Shown here piece after piece: positions 23,585 to 31,725 of a stretch of DNA of 34,823 nucleotides. The stretch spans positions 1 through 34,823 of the forward strand of contig JAFAMK010000399.1 in the NCBI GenBank assembly GCA_019233415.1. The letters are read 5' to 3'. Each line of letters starts with the position of its first letter. Positions within the stretch are counted from its first letter, which is position 1. The position numbers were made by a program, and so were the translations under genes. Origin of the DNA: Vulcanimicrobiota bacterium. GTDB taxonomy: Bacteria > Vulcanimicrobiota > Vulcanimicrobiia > Vulcanimicrobiales > Vulcanimicrobiaceae. Under the pieces are notes generated by a model. That model did no database searches and had not been told where the DNA came from. It saw only the letters and a program-made list of their open reading frames with translations.

Positions 23585-24601
23585 TCAGGCCTCCGAGAGC
23601 GCGGCAGCCGGCGCGAGCGCGAACGCATCGGCGAGGAGCGCGTACGACCGCAGCCGCGCCGCGTAGTCGGGCGCGATTGTCAGCAGCATCGCCTCGTCGG
23701 CCTCGTGCGCGTGCACGAGTGCTTCGATCTGCGCGCGAACCGCGCCGGGTGTGCCGAGCGCGAGCCGGCGGCGATTGTGCACGACCTCGTCGCGCTCGTC
23801 CGCGCTGTAGCGATACGCGCGCGCCTCGTCGAGCGACGGAACGGGCTGGTCGATCCCGCGCCGAATGCGCAGCCGCCAGAGGTCGATCGTCGCGGCGAGC
23901 GTCTCCGCCTCTTCGTGCGTCGGTGCCGCGAGCGCGGCGACGCACAGGATCACGTACGGTTCCCGCAGCCGCGCCGACGGGCGGAAGTGCCGGCGGTAGG
24001 TGCGCGTCACGGCTTCGGTGTCGCCGCTGATGAAGTGCGCGAACGCGAACGGCAGCCCGAGTTCCGCGGCGAGCGCCGCGCCGTAGTCGGACGAGCCGAG
24101 GAGCCACACCTCCGGCAACGTTTCGCCGGCCGGCATCGCGGTCAGCTTCGCAAACGGATGGTCGGGTGCGAGCGTGCGGTCGAGGTGGCCGACGACGTCG
24201 CGAACCTGGTTCGCGAACGCGCGCACGTCGCGCGACTCGAGCGCGAGCGAGACGCGCGGTGAGCCGCCCGGCGCGCGCCCGATCCCGAGGTCGATCCGTC
24301 CCGGCGCGAGCGCTTCGAGCATCCGGAACTGCTCGGCGACTTTGAACGAGCTGTAGTGCGGAAGCAGCACGCCGCCGGTGCCGATGCGCATGCTGCTCGT
24401 CTCGGCAGTCAGCCGCGCGAGCAAGACCTCGGGCGCGGGATCGGCGAGCCCGCGCATCGCGTGGTGCTCGGCGAGCCAATAGCGGTGATAGCCGAGGCGT
24501 TCGGCCTCGCGCGCGAGGGCGAGCGTCTGCATCACCGCCTCGCGCGGCTGCGTCCCCGCCGTGATGGGCGACTGATCGAGGATGCCGAGCGCGAGAGCCA
24601 T
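23585..24601 (-). CDS. LLM-class (luciferase-like) flavin-dependent oxidoreductase
   Basis: 338 residues of the bacterial luciferase-like TIM barrel. It begins LALGILDQSPIT, followed by AERLGYHRYWLAEHHAM, with the metal/flavin-contacting GTGGVLLPHYSSFKVAEQF and GRIDLGIGRAPGG. This is the MsnO8-like single-subunit subgroup, which uses FMNH2 or F420 to oxidise small molecules. It comes directly before the dioxygenase and may act on the same aromatic compound; that link is inference from operon spacing only. There is no signal peptide. Confidence 0.92.
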   Translation of the reverse strand: MALALGILDQSPITAGTQPREAVMQTLALAREAERLGYHRYWLAEHHAMRGLADPAPEVLLARLTAETSSMRIGTGGVLLPHYSSFKVAEQFRMLEALAPGRIDLGIGRAPGGSPRVSLALESRDVRAFANQVRDVVGHLDRTLAPDHPFAKLTAMPAGETLPEVWLLGSSDYGAALAAELGLPFAFAHFISGDTEAVTRTYRRHFRPSARLREPYVILCVAALAAPTHEEAETLAATIDLWRLRIRRGIDQPVPSLDEARAYRYSADERDEVVHNRRRLALGTPGAVRAQIEALVHAHEADEAMLLTIAPDYAARLRSYALLADAFALAPAAALSEA

Positions 24602-24663
24602 TCCGTCCGCTCACAAGGCGGTTCGAGTGCCCGCGGATGCAGGCGCTCGCGCTCGGCGTGCCG

Positions 24664-26481
24664 TCAGGGGTTCGAGGGGGTTTGCGGGTTACCGGCGCGC
24701 GGCGCGAACGGCTGCGCGGCGAAGACCGCCGCGTGCGGCGTGCCGTTGCCGAGCACCTCGTTGTAGTCGTGGTTCGCGGGCAGGCCGTTGTTGCCCGGGA
24801 TGTCCTGGCGATAGACGAGCTCGCCGCCGAGGCCCGACGTCAGGTAGATGTAGCCGTTGGCGTTGCCGAGCCGCGTCCCGAGCGTCTGTTCGGTCACCGC
24901 GAGCAGCCCCGCGAATTCCGGCGACGACGCGCTCGTTCCGATCAGGAGGAAGAAGCTTCCGCCGATCGCGGTGACGACGCTCGAATCGTCGGGATTGCAC
25001 GGCGTCAGCGAGCCGAACGGGCAGCCACCCATGTGCATCGCGACGTCGGGAACGGTGCGGCCGCGCGAGCGCGTCTGCACCAGATGCTGGTACCACGGCT
25101 TCGTGAAGACGACGCTCTCACCGCCGCCCGAGCCCCAGACCTGATTCGGCAGCGCGCCTTGCGCCGGGTCTTGCGGATCGGCGAACGCGCTCTCGCGCAG
25201 GTACGACGAGTTCAATGAGCCGGCAGCGCTTGCGGTGATGAGGTTCGTGCCGCCGACGGCCGTCGAATCCGGATCGTCGGCCGGGTTTTCGACTCCCTTG
25301 ACGAGGAACGTGCCCGACGGGTCGAAACAGTCGTAGGCGCCGTTGTCACCCGACGACGTCACGAACGTGATGCCCTGCGCGTTGCCTTGGCGGAAGAAGT
25401 CGTGGAACTGCTGCAGGATCGACGTGAAATCGGTGCCGCCGTTGTACGCGGCGGTGTAGTACAGCTCGCACAGCCCGAACGACGAGTTGACGATGTCGGC
25501 GCGGTTCTCGTCGACGATCGCGGTGTAGGCGTCGAGGGTGTTCTGATCCGAGAGCGTCGGAACGCCATACAGCAGGATGCGCGATCCCGGTGCGCTCCCG
25601 AACGCCATCTGCACGTCGAGGCTCGCCTCGCCCGCGCCGCCGCTGTTGGGGTCGAACGGTCCCGGGCCGCCGTCGACCGGACGGCGCTCGATCGACGGCG
25701 GCGCGAGGTGTTCGTGGCCGAAGTACATCGCGAGGTCGCTGTCGAGCACGTCGGAGTCGATCACGATCGCGATCGTGCGGCCCGCGCCGTTCGCGACCTG
25801 ATACGCCGGATAACCGTAGGCTTGTTTGAGGTCGGTGAACCAGTACGGCCCGACGTTCGAGTAGCGGTTCTGCGGCGTCGGGTTGTACGGCGTCGTCGAG
25901 ACGCGCCGCGAGTCGACGTGGTGAATCCCGGCGGAGAAGCCGACCGTCGCGCCGAGCCGGGTCAACGCGGCCGGGAGCGTCGGCGCACGGTTCGTCGTCA
26001 GCACGCCGCGTGCGGCGGCACTCGCGGTCGCACGCTCGTGCGTCTGCACGCTACGCAGGCTGACGTTGAACGCGCGCTCGACCGTTGCTTGCGGCGCGGT
26101 GGCGATCACCGTCTGCGACGTCGTCAGCGTCGTGAAGCCGAGGCCGCGCATCGTGGCCGCCGCGGTCGCGAGGTCGTGCGCGCTCGGCGCGTAGCGCGCG
26201 CGGAACTGCTCCGGCGTGAGGAAGTGGTGGTAGTCGGGCGAGCCTTTGTCCGCTTGGCGCGAAATCAGCGCGTCGAGCCCGTCGCTATCGCGCAGCGGCA
26301 GATGTATGTGGACGGTCACGCCGATCACCGCCGCCTGCGGGACGACGTCGACCGCGTGCGGGGTTACCGCCCCCGGCGGCGTTGCCGGCATCGGCGGCGG
26401 CGCCGCCGCGCCGCCGTTGCAAGCGCTGAAAAGCGGCGCGGCAAATACCACTACCGCGAGTCGTAGCACGAAACGCATCAC
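24664..26481 (-). CDS. S53 family (sedolisin/kumamolisin-like) lipoprotein protease
   Basis: 605 residues from the GTG at 26481; an ATG follows at 26478. AGGAGG lies 7 bases upstream. A signal peptide ends in a lipobox-like FSAC, so it is probably anchored outside the membrane. An activation prodomain spans about 45-190 (HHFLTPEQFRARYAPS). The catalytic triad is Glu285/Asp289 (GEASLDVQ) and Ser517 (GTSASSPEFAG), with the oxyanion Asp in SSGDNGAY. The C-terminal region near NEVLGNGTPH fits the calcium site. These are acid-active endopeptidases. The gene is followed 62 bp later by the LLM gene. Confidence 0.92.
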   Translation of the reverse strand: MMRFVLRLAVVVFAAPLFSACNGGAAAPPPMPATPPGAVTPHAVDVVPQAAVIGVTVHIHLPLRDSDGLDALISRQADKGSPDYHHFLTPEQFRARYAPSAHDLATAAATMRGLGFTTLTTSQTVIATAPQATVERAFNVSLRSVQTHERATASAAARGVLTTNRAPTLPAALTRLGATVGFSAGIHHVDSRRVSTTPYNPTPQNRYSNVGPYWFTDLKQAYGYPAYQVANGAGRTIAIVIDSDVLDSDLAMYFGHEHLAPPSIERRPVDGGPGPFDPNSGGAGEASLDVQMAFGSAPGSRILLYGVPTLSDQNTLDAYTAIVDENRADIVNSSFGLCELYYTAAYNGGTDFTSILQQFHDFFRQGNAQGITFVTSSGDNGAYDCFDPSGTFLVKGVENPADDPDSTAVGGTNLITASAAGSLNSSYLRESAFADPQDPAQGALPNQVWGSGGGESVVFTKPWYQHLVQTRSRGRTVPDVAMHMGGCPFGSLTPCNPDDSSVVTAIGGSFFLLIGTSASSPEFAGLLAVTEQTLGTRLGNANGYIYLTSGLGGELVYRQDIPGNNGLPANHDYNEVLGNGTPHAAVFAAQPFAPRAGNPQTPSNP

Positions 26482-26516
26482 CCGACGACCTCCTATGGAC
26501 TACGGAGTCGCCGGGT

Positions 26517-26534
26517 GTACCGATTCGGCGGTAC
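26517..26534. other. Small inverted repeat between pckA and the S53 protease gene
   Basis: GTACCG (26517-26522) pairs with CGGTAC (26529-26534) around a 6-base loop, 20 bases after the pckA stop on the minus strand. There is no T run, so it is at most a weak terminator or processing site. Confidence 0.35.
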
Positions 26535-26555
26535 GTTCTCCTAGCAGGCGAGCGT

Positions 26556-28220
26556 CTACGGCGTGATCGCGACCGCGCGAACGTCGGGCGAGACGTGGTC
26601 GGTGAAGCGCGTGAAGTTCTGCGCGAACAGCCCTGCCAGGTGTTTCGCCTGCGCGTCGTACGCCGCTTTGTCAGCCCACGCGTTGCGCGGGTTGAGCACC
26701 TCGGCCGGCACGTCGGGAACCGCCGCCGGAATCGCGAGCCCGAAGAACGGCTCGCGCTCGAACGTCACGTCGGCGAGGCGCCCGTCGATCGCCGCATTCA
26801 GCATCGCGCGCGTGTACGCGATCTTCATGCGCGAGCCGACGCCGTAGGCGCCGCCGGTCCAGCCGGTATTGACGAGCCAGCAGTTCACCTTGTGGTGCGC
26901 GATGCGCTCGCCGAGCAGCTTCGCGTAGACCGTCGGGTGGTGCACCATGAACGGCGCGCCGAAACAGGTCGAGAACGTCGCCTGCACGCCCGTGACGCCG
27001 CGCTCCGTGCCCGCGACCTTCGCGGTGTAGCCGGAGAGGAAGTGGTACATCGCCTGCTCCGCGGAGAGCTTCGCGATCGGCGGGAGCACGCCGAACGCGT
27101 CGGCCGTCAGCATCACGATGGTGGTCGGATGCCCGCCCATCCCGCTCTTGACGAAGTTCGGCAGAAAGTCGATCGGGTACGCCGAGCGCGTGTTCTCGGT
27201 CAGCGACGCATCGTCGACGTCGAGGACGCGCGTCTGCGGGTCCATCACGACGTTTTCGAGGACGGTGCCGAAGCGGTGCGAGGCGGCCCAAATCTCCGGC
27301 TCCGCCTCCTGGCGCAGCTTGATCATCTTCGCGTAGCACCCGCCCTCGAAGTTGAAGACGCCGTCGGCCGACCAGCCGTGCTCGTCGTCGCCGATCAGCG
27401 GGCGGTGCGGGTCGGACGAGAGCGTCGTCTTCCCTGTTCCGGAAAGGCCGAAGAAGATCGCAACGTCGCCGGCTTTCCCGACGTTCGCCGAGCAGTGCAT
27501 CGAGAGCACGTTGCGCAGCGGCATCAGGTAGTTCATCACGGTGAAGACCGACTTCTTGGTCTCGCCGGCGTAGCGCGTTCCGCCGATAAGGATCATGCGC
27601 CGCGCGAGGTTCACCAGGATGAACGTCGACGACGCCGTGCCGTCGCGCGACGGGTCCGCTTCGAACAGCGGAACGTTGACGACGGTGAACTCGGGCGAGA
27701 AGTTTTCGTCGTGGTCGGCGGTGTCGATGAAGAGGTCCCGCGAGAACAGGCTGTGCCACGCGTACTCGGTGACGATGCGCACCGGCAGGCGGTACGACGG
27801 ATCGGCGCCGACGTAGCAGTCGAGCGCGTAGACGTCCTTGCCGTTCAGGTATTCGCCGACGCGCGCGAGCAGCGCGTCGAAGACCTTCGCGTCGATCGCC
27901 TTGTTGACCGACCAGTCGATGTGCATCTCGCTGCCCGGCTCGCGCACGAAGAACTTGTCGTTCGGCGAGCGGCCGGTGTGCTTGCCCGTCTCGACGACCA
28001 GCTGTCCTGCCGCCCCGAGCTTCCCTTCACCCCGAGCCAGCGCGTGCTCGTACAGCGGTGCGACGCTAAGGTTGCGATACACCGTCCGCACCCCACCCAA
28101 CCCGAGGCCGGACAGGTGTGCGTCGAACGACTGCGAGGGGTTCGGTAGGGTGATAATCGGCGTATACCTCGAGCTGCAATGACGACCGGTTGTAAAGGTG
28201 ATACCTTCGCTCGCTTGCAA
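26556..28220 (-). CDS. pckA: Phosphoenolpyruvate carboxykinase (ATP)
   Basis: Converts oxaloacetate and ATP to phosphoenolpyruvate, CO2 and ADP, the entry to gluconeogenesis. The conserved part includes TGKHTGRSPNDKFFV, the kinase-1a P loop FFGLSGTGKTTLSSDP, IGDDEHGW (metal-binding Asp pair), and TGWTGGAYGVGSRM. It is the ATP-type by these motifs. The start is uncertain. Homology begins near FDAHLSGLGLGG, and the frame is open to 28280, where a GTG overlaps the moeA start. TTG 28220 is preferred because GAGG lies 7 bases before it, giving 554 residues against about 540 in E. coli. Confidence 0.9.
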   Translation of the reverse strand: MQASEGITFTTGRHCSSRYTPIITLPNPSQSFDAHLSGLGLGGVRTVYRNLSVAPLYEHALARGEGKLGAAGQLVVETGKHTGRSPNDKFFVREPGSEMHIDWSVNKAIDAKVFDALLARVGEYLNGKDVYALDCYVGADPSYRLPVRIVTEYAWHSLFSRDLFIDTADHDENFSPEFTVVNVPLFEADPSRDGTASSTFILVNLARRMILIGGTRYAGETKKSVFTVMNYLMPLRNVLSMHCSANVGKAGDVAIFFGLSGTGKTTLSSDPHRPLIGDDEHGWSADGVFNFEGGCYAKMIKLRQEAEPEIWAASHRFGTVLENVVMDPQTRVLDVDDASLTENTRSAYPIDFLPNFVKSGMGGHPTTIVMLTADAFGVLPPIAKLSAEQAMYHFLSGYTAKVAGTERGVTGVQATFSTCFGAPFMVHHPTVYAKLLGERIAHHKVNCWLVNTGWTGGAYGVGSRMKIAYTRAMLNAAIDGRLADVTFEREPFFGLAIPAAVPDVPAEVLNPRNAWADKAAYDAQAKHLAGLFAQNFTRFTDHVSPDVRAVAITP

Positions 28221-28274
28221 CGAGTCGCCTCGTCGCACAACCAACTGCGCCGTCCGACGCGTTGAGGACACTAG

Positions 28275-29519
28275 GTGCACGAACTCTTCACCGTTCTGCC
28301 GCCCGGCGAGGCGTTCGCGTCCCTAGGCAGCGGTTGTTCCCCGATCGGGCGCGTGGAAACCGTCCCCCTGGCTGACGCGCTGGGGCGGGTGTTGGCCGAC
28401 CGTATTACGGCACGCGAGACGCTCCCGGCGTTTGCGCGCTCGACGATGGACGGCTACGCGGTCCGCGCCGCCGACACACACGGCGCCTCGGAACAGTCCC
28501 CCGCATACCTGCGCGTCGTCGACGACGTGCCGAGCGCCGTCGTGCCGCAGGTCGAGGTCGGTGCACGCGAGGCGATTCGGATCCACACCGGCGCGATGCT
28601 CCCCCCCGGCGCCGACGCCGTGGTAATGGTCGAGGATACGAACATCCACGGCGACGAGGTCGAGGTGCTCGACGCCGTCGCGTCCGGCGAAAGCGTCCTC
28701 GCGGTCGGTGAGGACGTCCGGGCCGGAACGACGGCGCTTCCGGCCGGCCGGCGGCTGCGCGCCGCCGACCTCGGCGGGCTCGCCGCGCTCGGGATCGGCG
28801 CGGTCGCGGTACGGGCGAAGCCGCGGGTCGCGGTTGTCTCGACCGGCGACGAGGTCGTCCCGGTCGGCGCGACCCCGGGACCGGCGCAGGTCCGCGACGT
28901 CAACGCGACCACCGTGGCCGCGGTCGTCCAACAGGCCGGCGGGATCGCCGTCCCGTGCGGGATCGTCCCCGACGACGCCGTGACGCTCGAAGCGGCACTG
29001 CGTGCCGCCCTCGGCGAGGCGGACGCGCTCGTGCTGTCGGCCGGCTCGTCGGTCTCGGTGCAAGACCTAACGGCGCGCGTCGTCGCGCGGCTCGGCGCGC
29101 CCGGCGTCCTCGTCCATGGGATCGCGATCAAGCCCGGGAAGCCGACCGTCCTCGCGCTGTGCGACGGCAAACCGGTCGTCGGGCTGCCGGGGAATCCCGC
29201 CAGCGCCCTTGTCGTCGCGTGGCGGATCGTGCGACCGCTGGTACGGTTGCTTGCCGGCGAACCGGTCCAGCCCGACGGCCTGGGCGACGAGCGCGCGCTG
29301 AGCGCGGTCCTCGACGTCCCGGTGCCGTCGCGCCCCGGCCGCGAGGACTTCGTCCCGTGCACGCTCGCGCGCGCCGAAACCGGCGAATTGCACGCGACGC
29401 CGGTGTTCGGCGCGTCGAATCTCATCTTCACGCAGGTCCGGGCCGACGCGTTGATCGCGGTTCCGCTCGACCGCAGCGGGCTGGGTACCGGCGAACATGT
29501 GCGGGTGATCGTTCCGTGA
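28275..29519 (+). CDS. moeA: Molybdopterin molybdenumtransferase MoeA
   Basis: 414 residues. MoeA inserts molybdate or tungstate into adenylated molybdopterin. It has all expected parts: the STMDGYAVRA active-site loop, TGAMLPPGADAVVMVEDT, the MPTb-like domain with VVSTGDEVVPVG, SAGSSVSVQDLT (usual GGxS replaced by AGSS), the GIAIKPGKPT and GLPGNPASA loops, and the C-terminal barrel. The GTG start is divergent from pckA and lies very near it. The stop overlaps the next gene by GTGA (29516-29519). Confidence 0.93.
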   Translation: MHELFTVLPPGEAFASLGSGCSPIGRVETVPLADALGRVLADRITARETLPAFARSTMDGYAVRAADTHGASEQSPAYLRVVDDVPSAVVPQVEVGAREAIRIHTGAMLPPGADAVVMVEDTNIHGDEVEVLDAVASGESVLAVGEDVRAGTTALPAGRRLRAADLGGLAALGIGAVAVRAKPRVAVVSTGDEVVPVGATPGPAQVRDVNATTVAAVVQQAGGIAVPCGIVPDDAVTLEAALRAALGEADALVLSAGSSVSVQDLTARVVARLGAPGVLVHGIAIKPGKPTVLALCDGKPVVGLPGNPASALVVAWRIVRPLVRLLAGEPVQPDGLGDERALSAVLDVPVPSRPGREDFVPCTLARAETGELHATPVFGASNLIFTQVRADALIAVPLDRSGLGTGEHVRVIVP

Positions 29520-31456
29520 ACGAGCGCGCGATGTTCTTGCACGACGTCCCGCTCGACCTCGCGCGCGAGCGCTTCGCCGGCGCGCTGCGCGCCGGCCGCG
29601 CGCGCGTGCTCACCGCCCAGACGCTCGCGCTCGACGACGCGCTCGACCGCGTGACCGCGCGCTCCGTGATCGCGCGGCTCTCGTCGCCGCACTACCACGC
29701 GTGCGCGATGGACGGGATCGCGGTCGTCGCCGCGCGCACGGCCGGCGCGCGCGAAACCGCCCCGCTCGTCCTCGGCGCGAACGAGGCGATCGTCGTCGAC
29801 ACCGGCGACCCGCTCCCGGACGGCTTCGACGCGGTGATCCCGATCGAGCTGATCGAGCCGCACCCCGACGGGCGGTTCGCGATCCGCGCCGCCGTCGCGC
29901 CGTTCGAGCACGTGCGCCCGGTCGGCGAAGACGTCGTTGCGACCGAAGTCGTCGTTCCCGCGCTGCGGCGCCTCGCGCCGGCCGATCTCGCCGCGTGCGC
30001 GGCGGCCGGCATCGCGAAGGTGGACGTGCTGCGGCGCCCGCGCGTCGCGGTGATCACGACCGGCGACGAGCTGGTCGACGTGACGACCGACGCGCCGCCG
30101 CCGGGCGCGATCCTGGACTCGAACGCCGTCTTGCTGCGCGCCTGCGTGCGCATGTACGGCGGCGAGGTCGCGCACGTCGCGCGCGTCGCCGACGACGAGA
30201 ACGCGCTCGCCGGCGCGGTTCGCGCGGCGCTCGCGGTCAGCGACGTCGTCGTCGTCAACGCGGGTTCGTCGGCGGGGCGCGACGACTACACCGCGCGCGT
30301 GTTCGCGCGCTTCGGCGAGGTCGTCGTGCACGGCGTCGCGATCCGCCCCGGCCATCCGCTCGCCCTCGCCGTCGCGCGCCCCTCCGGCGTAGCGCTGCTG
30401 GGGATCCCCGGCTATCCGGTCAGCGCCGCGATCTGCGCCGACCTGTTCCTGCGGCCGCTGCTCGAACGGCTCGGGCGGTTCGACGCGCCGGAGACGCGCG
30501 AGATCGAGGTCGAGCTGACGCGCAAGCTCTTCTCGCCGCTCGGCGAGGACGAGTACGTGCGCGCCGTCGCCGCGCGCGTCGGTGGCCGGCTCGTCGCGAC
30601 GCCGCTGCGCCGCGGTGCCGGCGTGATCACCTCGCTCTCGCGCGCGAACGTGATGATCACGATCCCGCGCTTCAGCGAAGGTGCGCGCGGCGGAACGACG
30701 GTGACGGCGCGCGCGCTGCGCACGCTCGCGCAGATCGAGCGCACGCTGCTCGCGGTCGGCAGCCACGACGTCGCGCTCGACTTGCTCGCGGGCCGGCTCT
30801 CCGCCGACAAGATCGAGCTCGTCTCCGCGCACGTGGGCAGCATCGCTGGGCTCGTCGCGCTGCGCCAGCGCGCGACGCACATCGCGGGAACGCACGTCCT
30901 CGATCCCGCCACCGGAACGTACAACGAGGTTGCCGTGCGACGCTACGGCCCGCGCGAGCCGGTCGCGCTGGTCCGGCTCGCGCAGCGCGAGCAAGGGCTG
31001 CTCGTCGTGCGCGGCAACCCGCTCGGGATCGCGTCGCTCGCCGACGTCGTGGAGACGCAGGCGCGGTACGTCAACCGCCAGGCCGACGCCGGCACGCGCA
31101 TTCTGCTCGACTCGCTGCTCGCGCGCGGCGGGATCGCGACGTCGTCGATCAGCGGATACGGGCGGATCGAGTTCTCGCACCTCGCGGTCGGTCAGCTCAT
31201 CGCGAACGGAAGCGCCGACGTGGGGCTCGCGATCCACGCCGCCGCGCGCGCGTTCGAGCTCGACTTCGTCCCGATCGCATGGGAGCCGTACGACCTCGCG
31301 CTCCCCGCCGCGCTGCTCGACGATCCGCGCATCGTGCGCCTGATCGCGGTGCTGCGCGAAAGCGCGTTCCGCGTCGAGGTCGAGGCGCTCGGCGGGTACG
31401 ACTGCTCGCGCGGCGGTGAGGTGCGCATCGTCGCGCCCGACGGTGTGCCGACGTGA
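29516..31456 (+). CDS. MoeA-like protein fused to a periplasmic-binding-protein-like domain
   Basis: 646 residues. The first about 400 are a second MoeA: HYHACAMDGIAV, VDTGDPLPDGFDAVIPIE, VITTGDELVDV, NAGSSAGRDDYTARV, IRPGHPLAL and GIPGYPVSA. Residues from about 410 form a PBP-like domain (TLLAVGSHDVALDLLAG, SAHVGSIAGLVALRQRATHIAGTHVLD, IASSSIxGY-type GIATSSISGY, ANGSADVGLAIHAAA), as known in MoeA-LysR/PBP fusions of tungsten-using prokaryotes. It may bind a ligand or oxoanion, but binding is not shown. The GTG start overlaps the moeA stop by 4 bp, and the last base of the stop starts the next ATG. Confidence 0.92.
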   Translation: MNERAMFLHDVPLDLARERFAGALRAGRARVLTAQTLALDDALDRVTARSVIARLSSPHYHACAMDGIAVVAARTAGARETAPLVLGANEAIVVDTGDPLPDGFDAVIPIELIEPHPDGRFAIRAAVAPFEHVRPVGEDVVATEVVVPALRRLAPADLAACAAAGIAKVDVLRRPRVAVITTGDELVDVTTDAPPPGAILDSNAVLLRACVRMYGGEVAHVARVADDENALAGAVRAALAVSDVVVVNAGSSAGRDDYTARVFARFGEVVVHGVAIRPGHPLALAVARPSGVALLGIPGYPVSAAICADLFLRPLLERLGRFDAPETREIEVELTRKLFSPLGEDEYVRAVAARVGGRLVATPLRRGAGVITSLSRANVMITIPRFSEGARGGTTVTARALRTLAQIERTLLAVGSHDVALDLLAGRLSADKIELVSAHVGSIAGLVALRQRATHIAGTHVLDPATGTYNEVAVRRYGPREPVALVRLAQREQGLLVVRGNPLGIASLADVVETQARYVNRQADAGTRILLDSLLARGGIATSSISGYGRIEFSHLAVGQLIANGSADVGLAIHAAARAFELDFVPIAWEPYDLALPAALLDDPRIVRLIAVLRESAFRVEVEALGGYDCSRGGEVRIVAPDGVPT

Positions 31457-31725
31457 TGAAAGTCGAACTGTTCGGGATGGCGCGCGCGCTGGCCGGTGTC
31501 GGCGTGGTGGAGCTGGCGCTGGACGGACCGGTCGCGCTTCCCGAGTTCCTGCGCGCGCTCGCCGACGCGGTTCCCGCGCTCGTCCCCGATGTCGTGCGCA
31601 CATCGCGCGACGCGCTCGTCGAACCGAATTTGCTGCTGCTCGACGGCCGGCGCGCGCTGCACGACGGCGAGCGCTTCGGCGCAAGCGACAACCCGTGCGT
31701 GCTCTTTCTCGCGAGCGGCGGATGA
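31456..31725 (+). CDS. MoaD-like sulfur carrier (ubiquitin fold)
   Basis: 89 residues from the ATG at 31456; the previous stop and this start read TGATG. The beta-grasp fold is suggested by KVELFGMARALAG and a C-terminal FLASGG. The Gly-Gly end is activated by a MoeB/E1-like enzyme, and the resulting thiocarboxylate gives sulfur to molybdopterin. The gene sits next to the AOR gene, whose partners in other genomes often include a MoaD homologue. No moaE or moeB lies in this window. Confidence 0.87.
   Translation: MKVELFGMARALAGVGVVELALDGPVALPEFLRALADAVPALVPDVVRTSRDALVEPNLLLLDGRRALHDGERFGASDNPCVLFLASGG

Noticed and set aside
26595..28148. Plus-strand frame of 517 codons
   Set aside because: It is antisense to pckA, Arg/Val-rich and without a recognisable domain.
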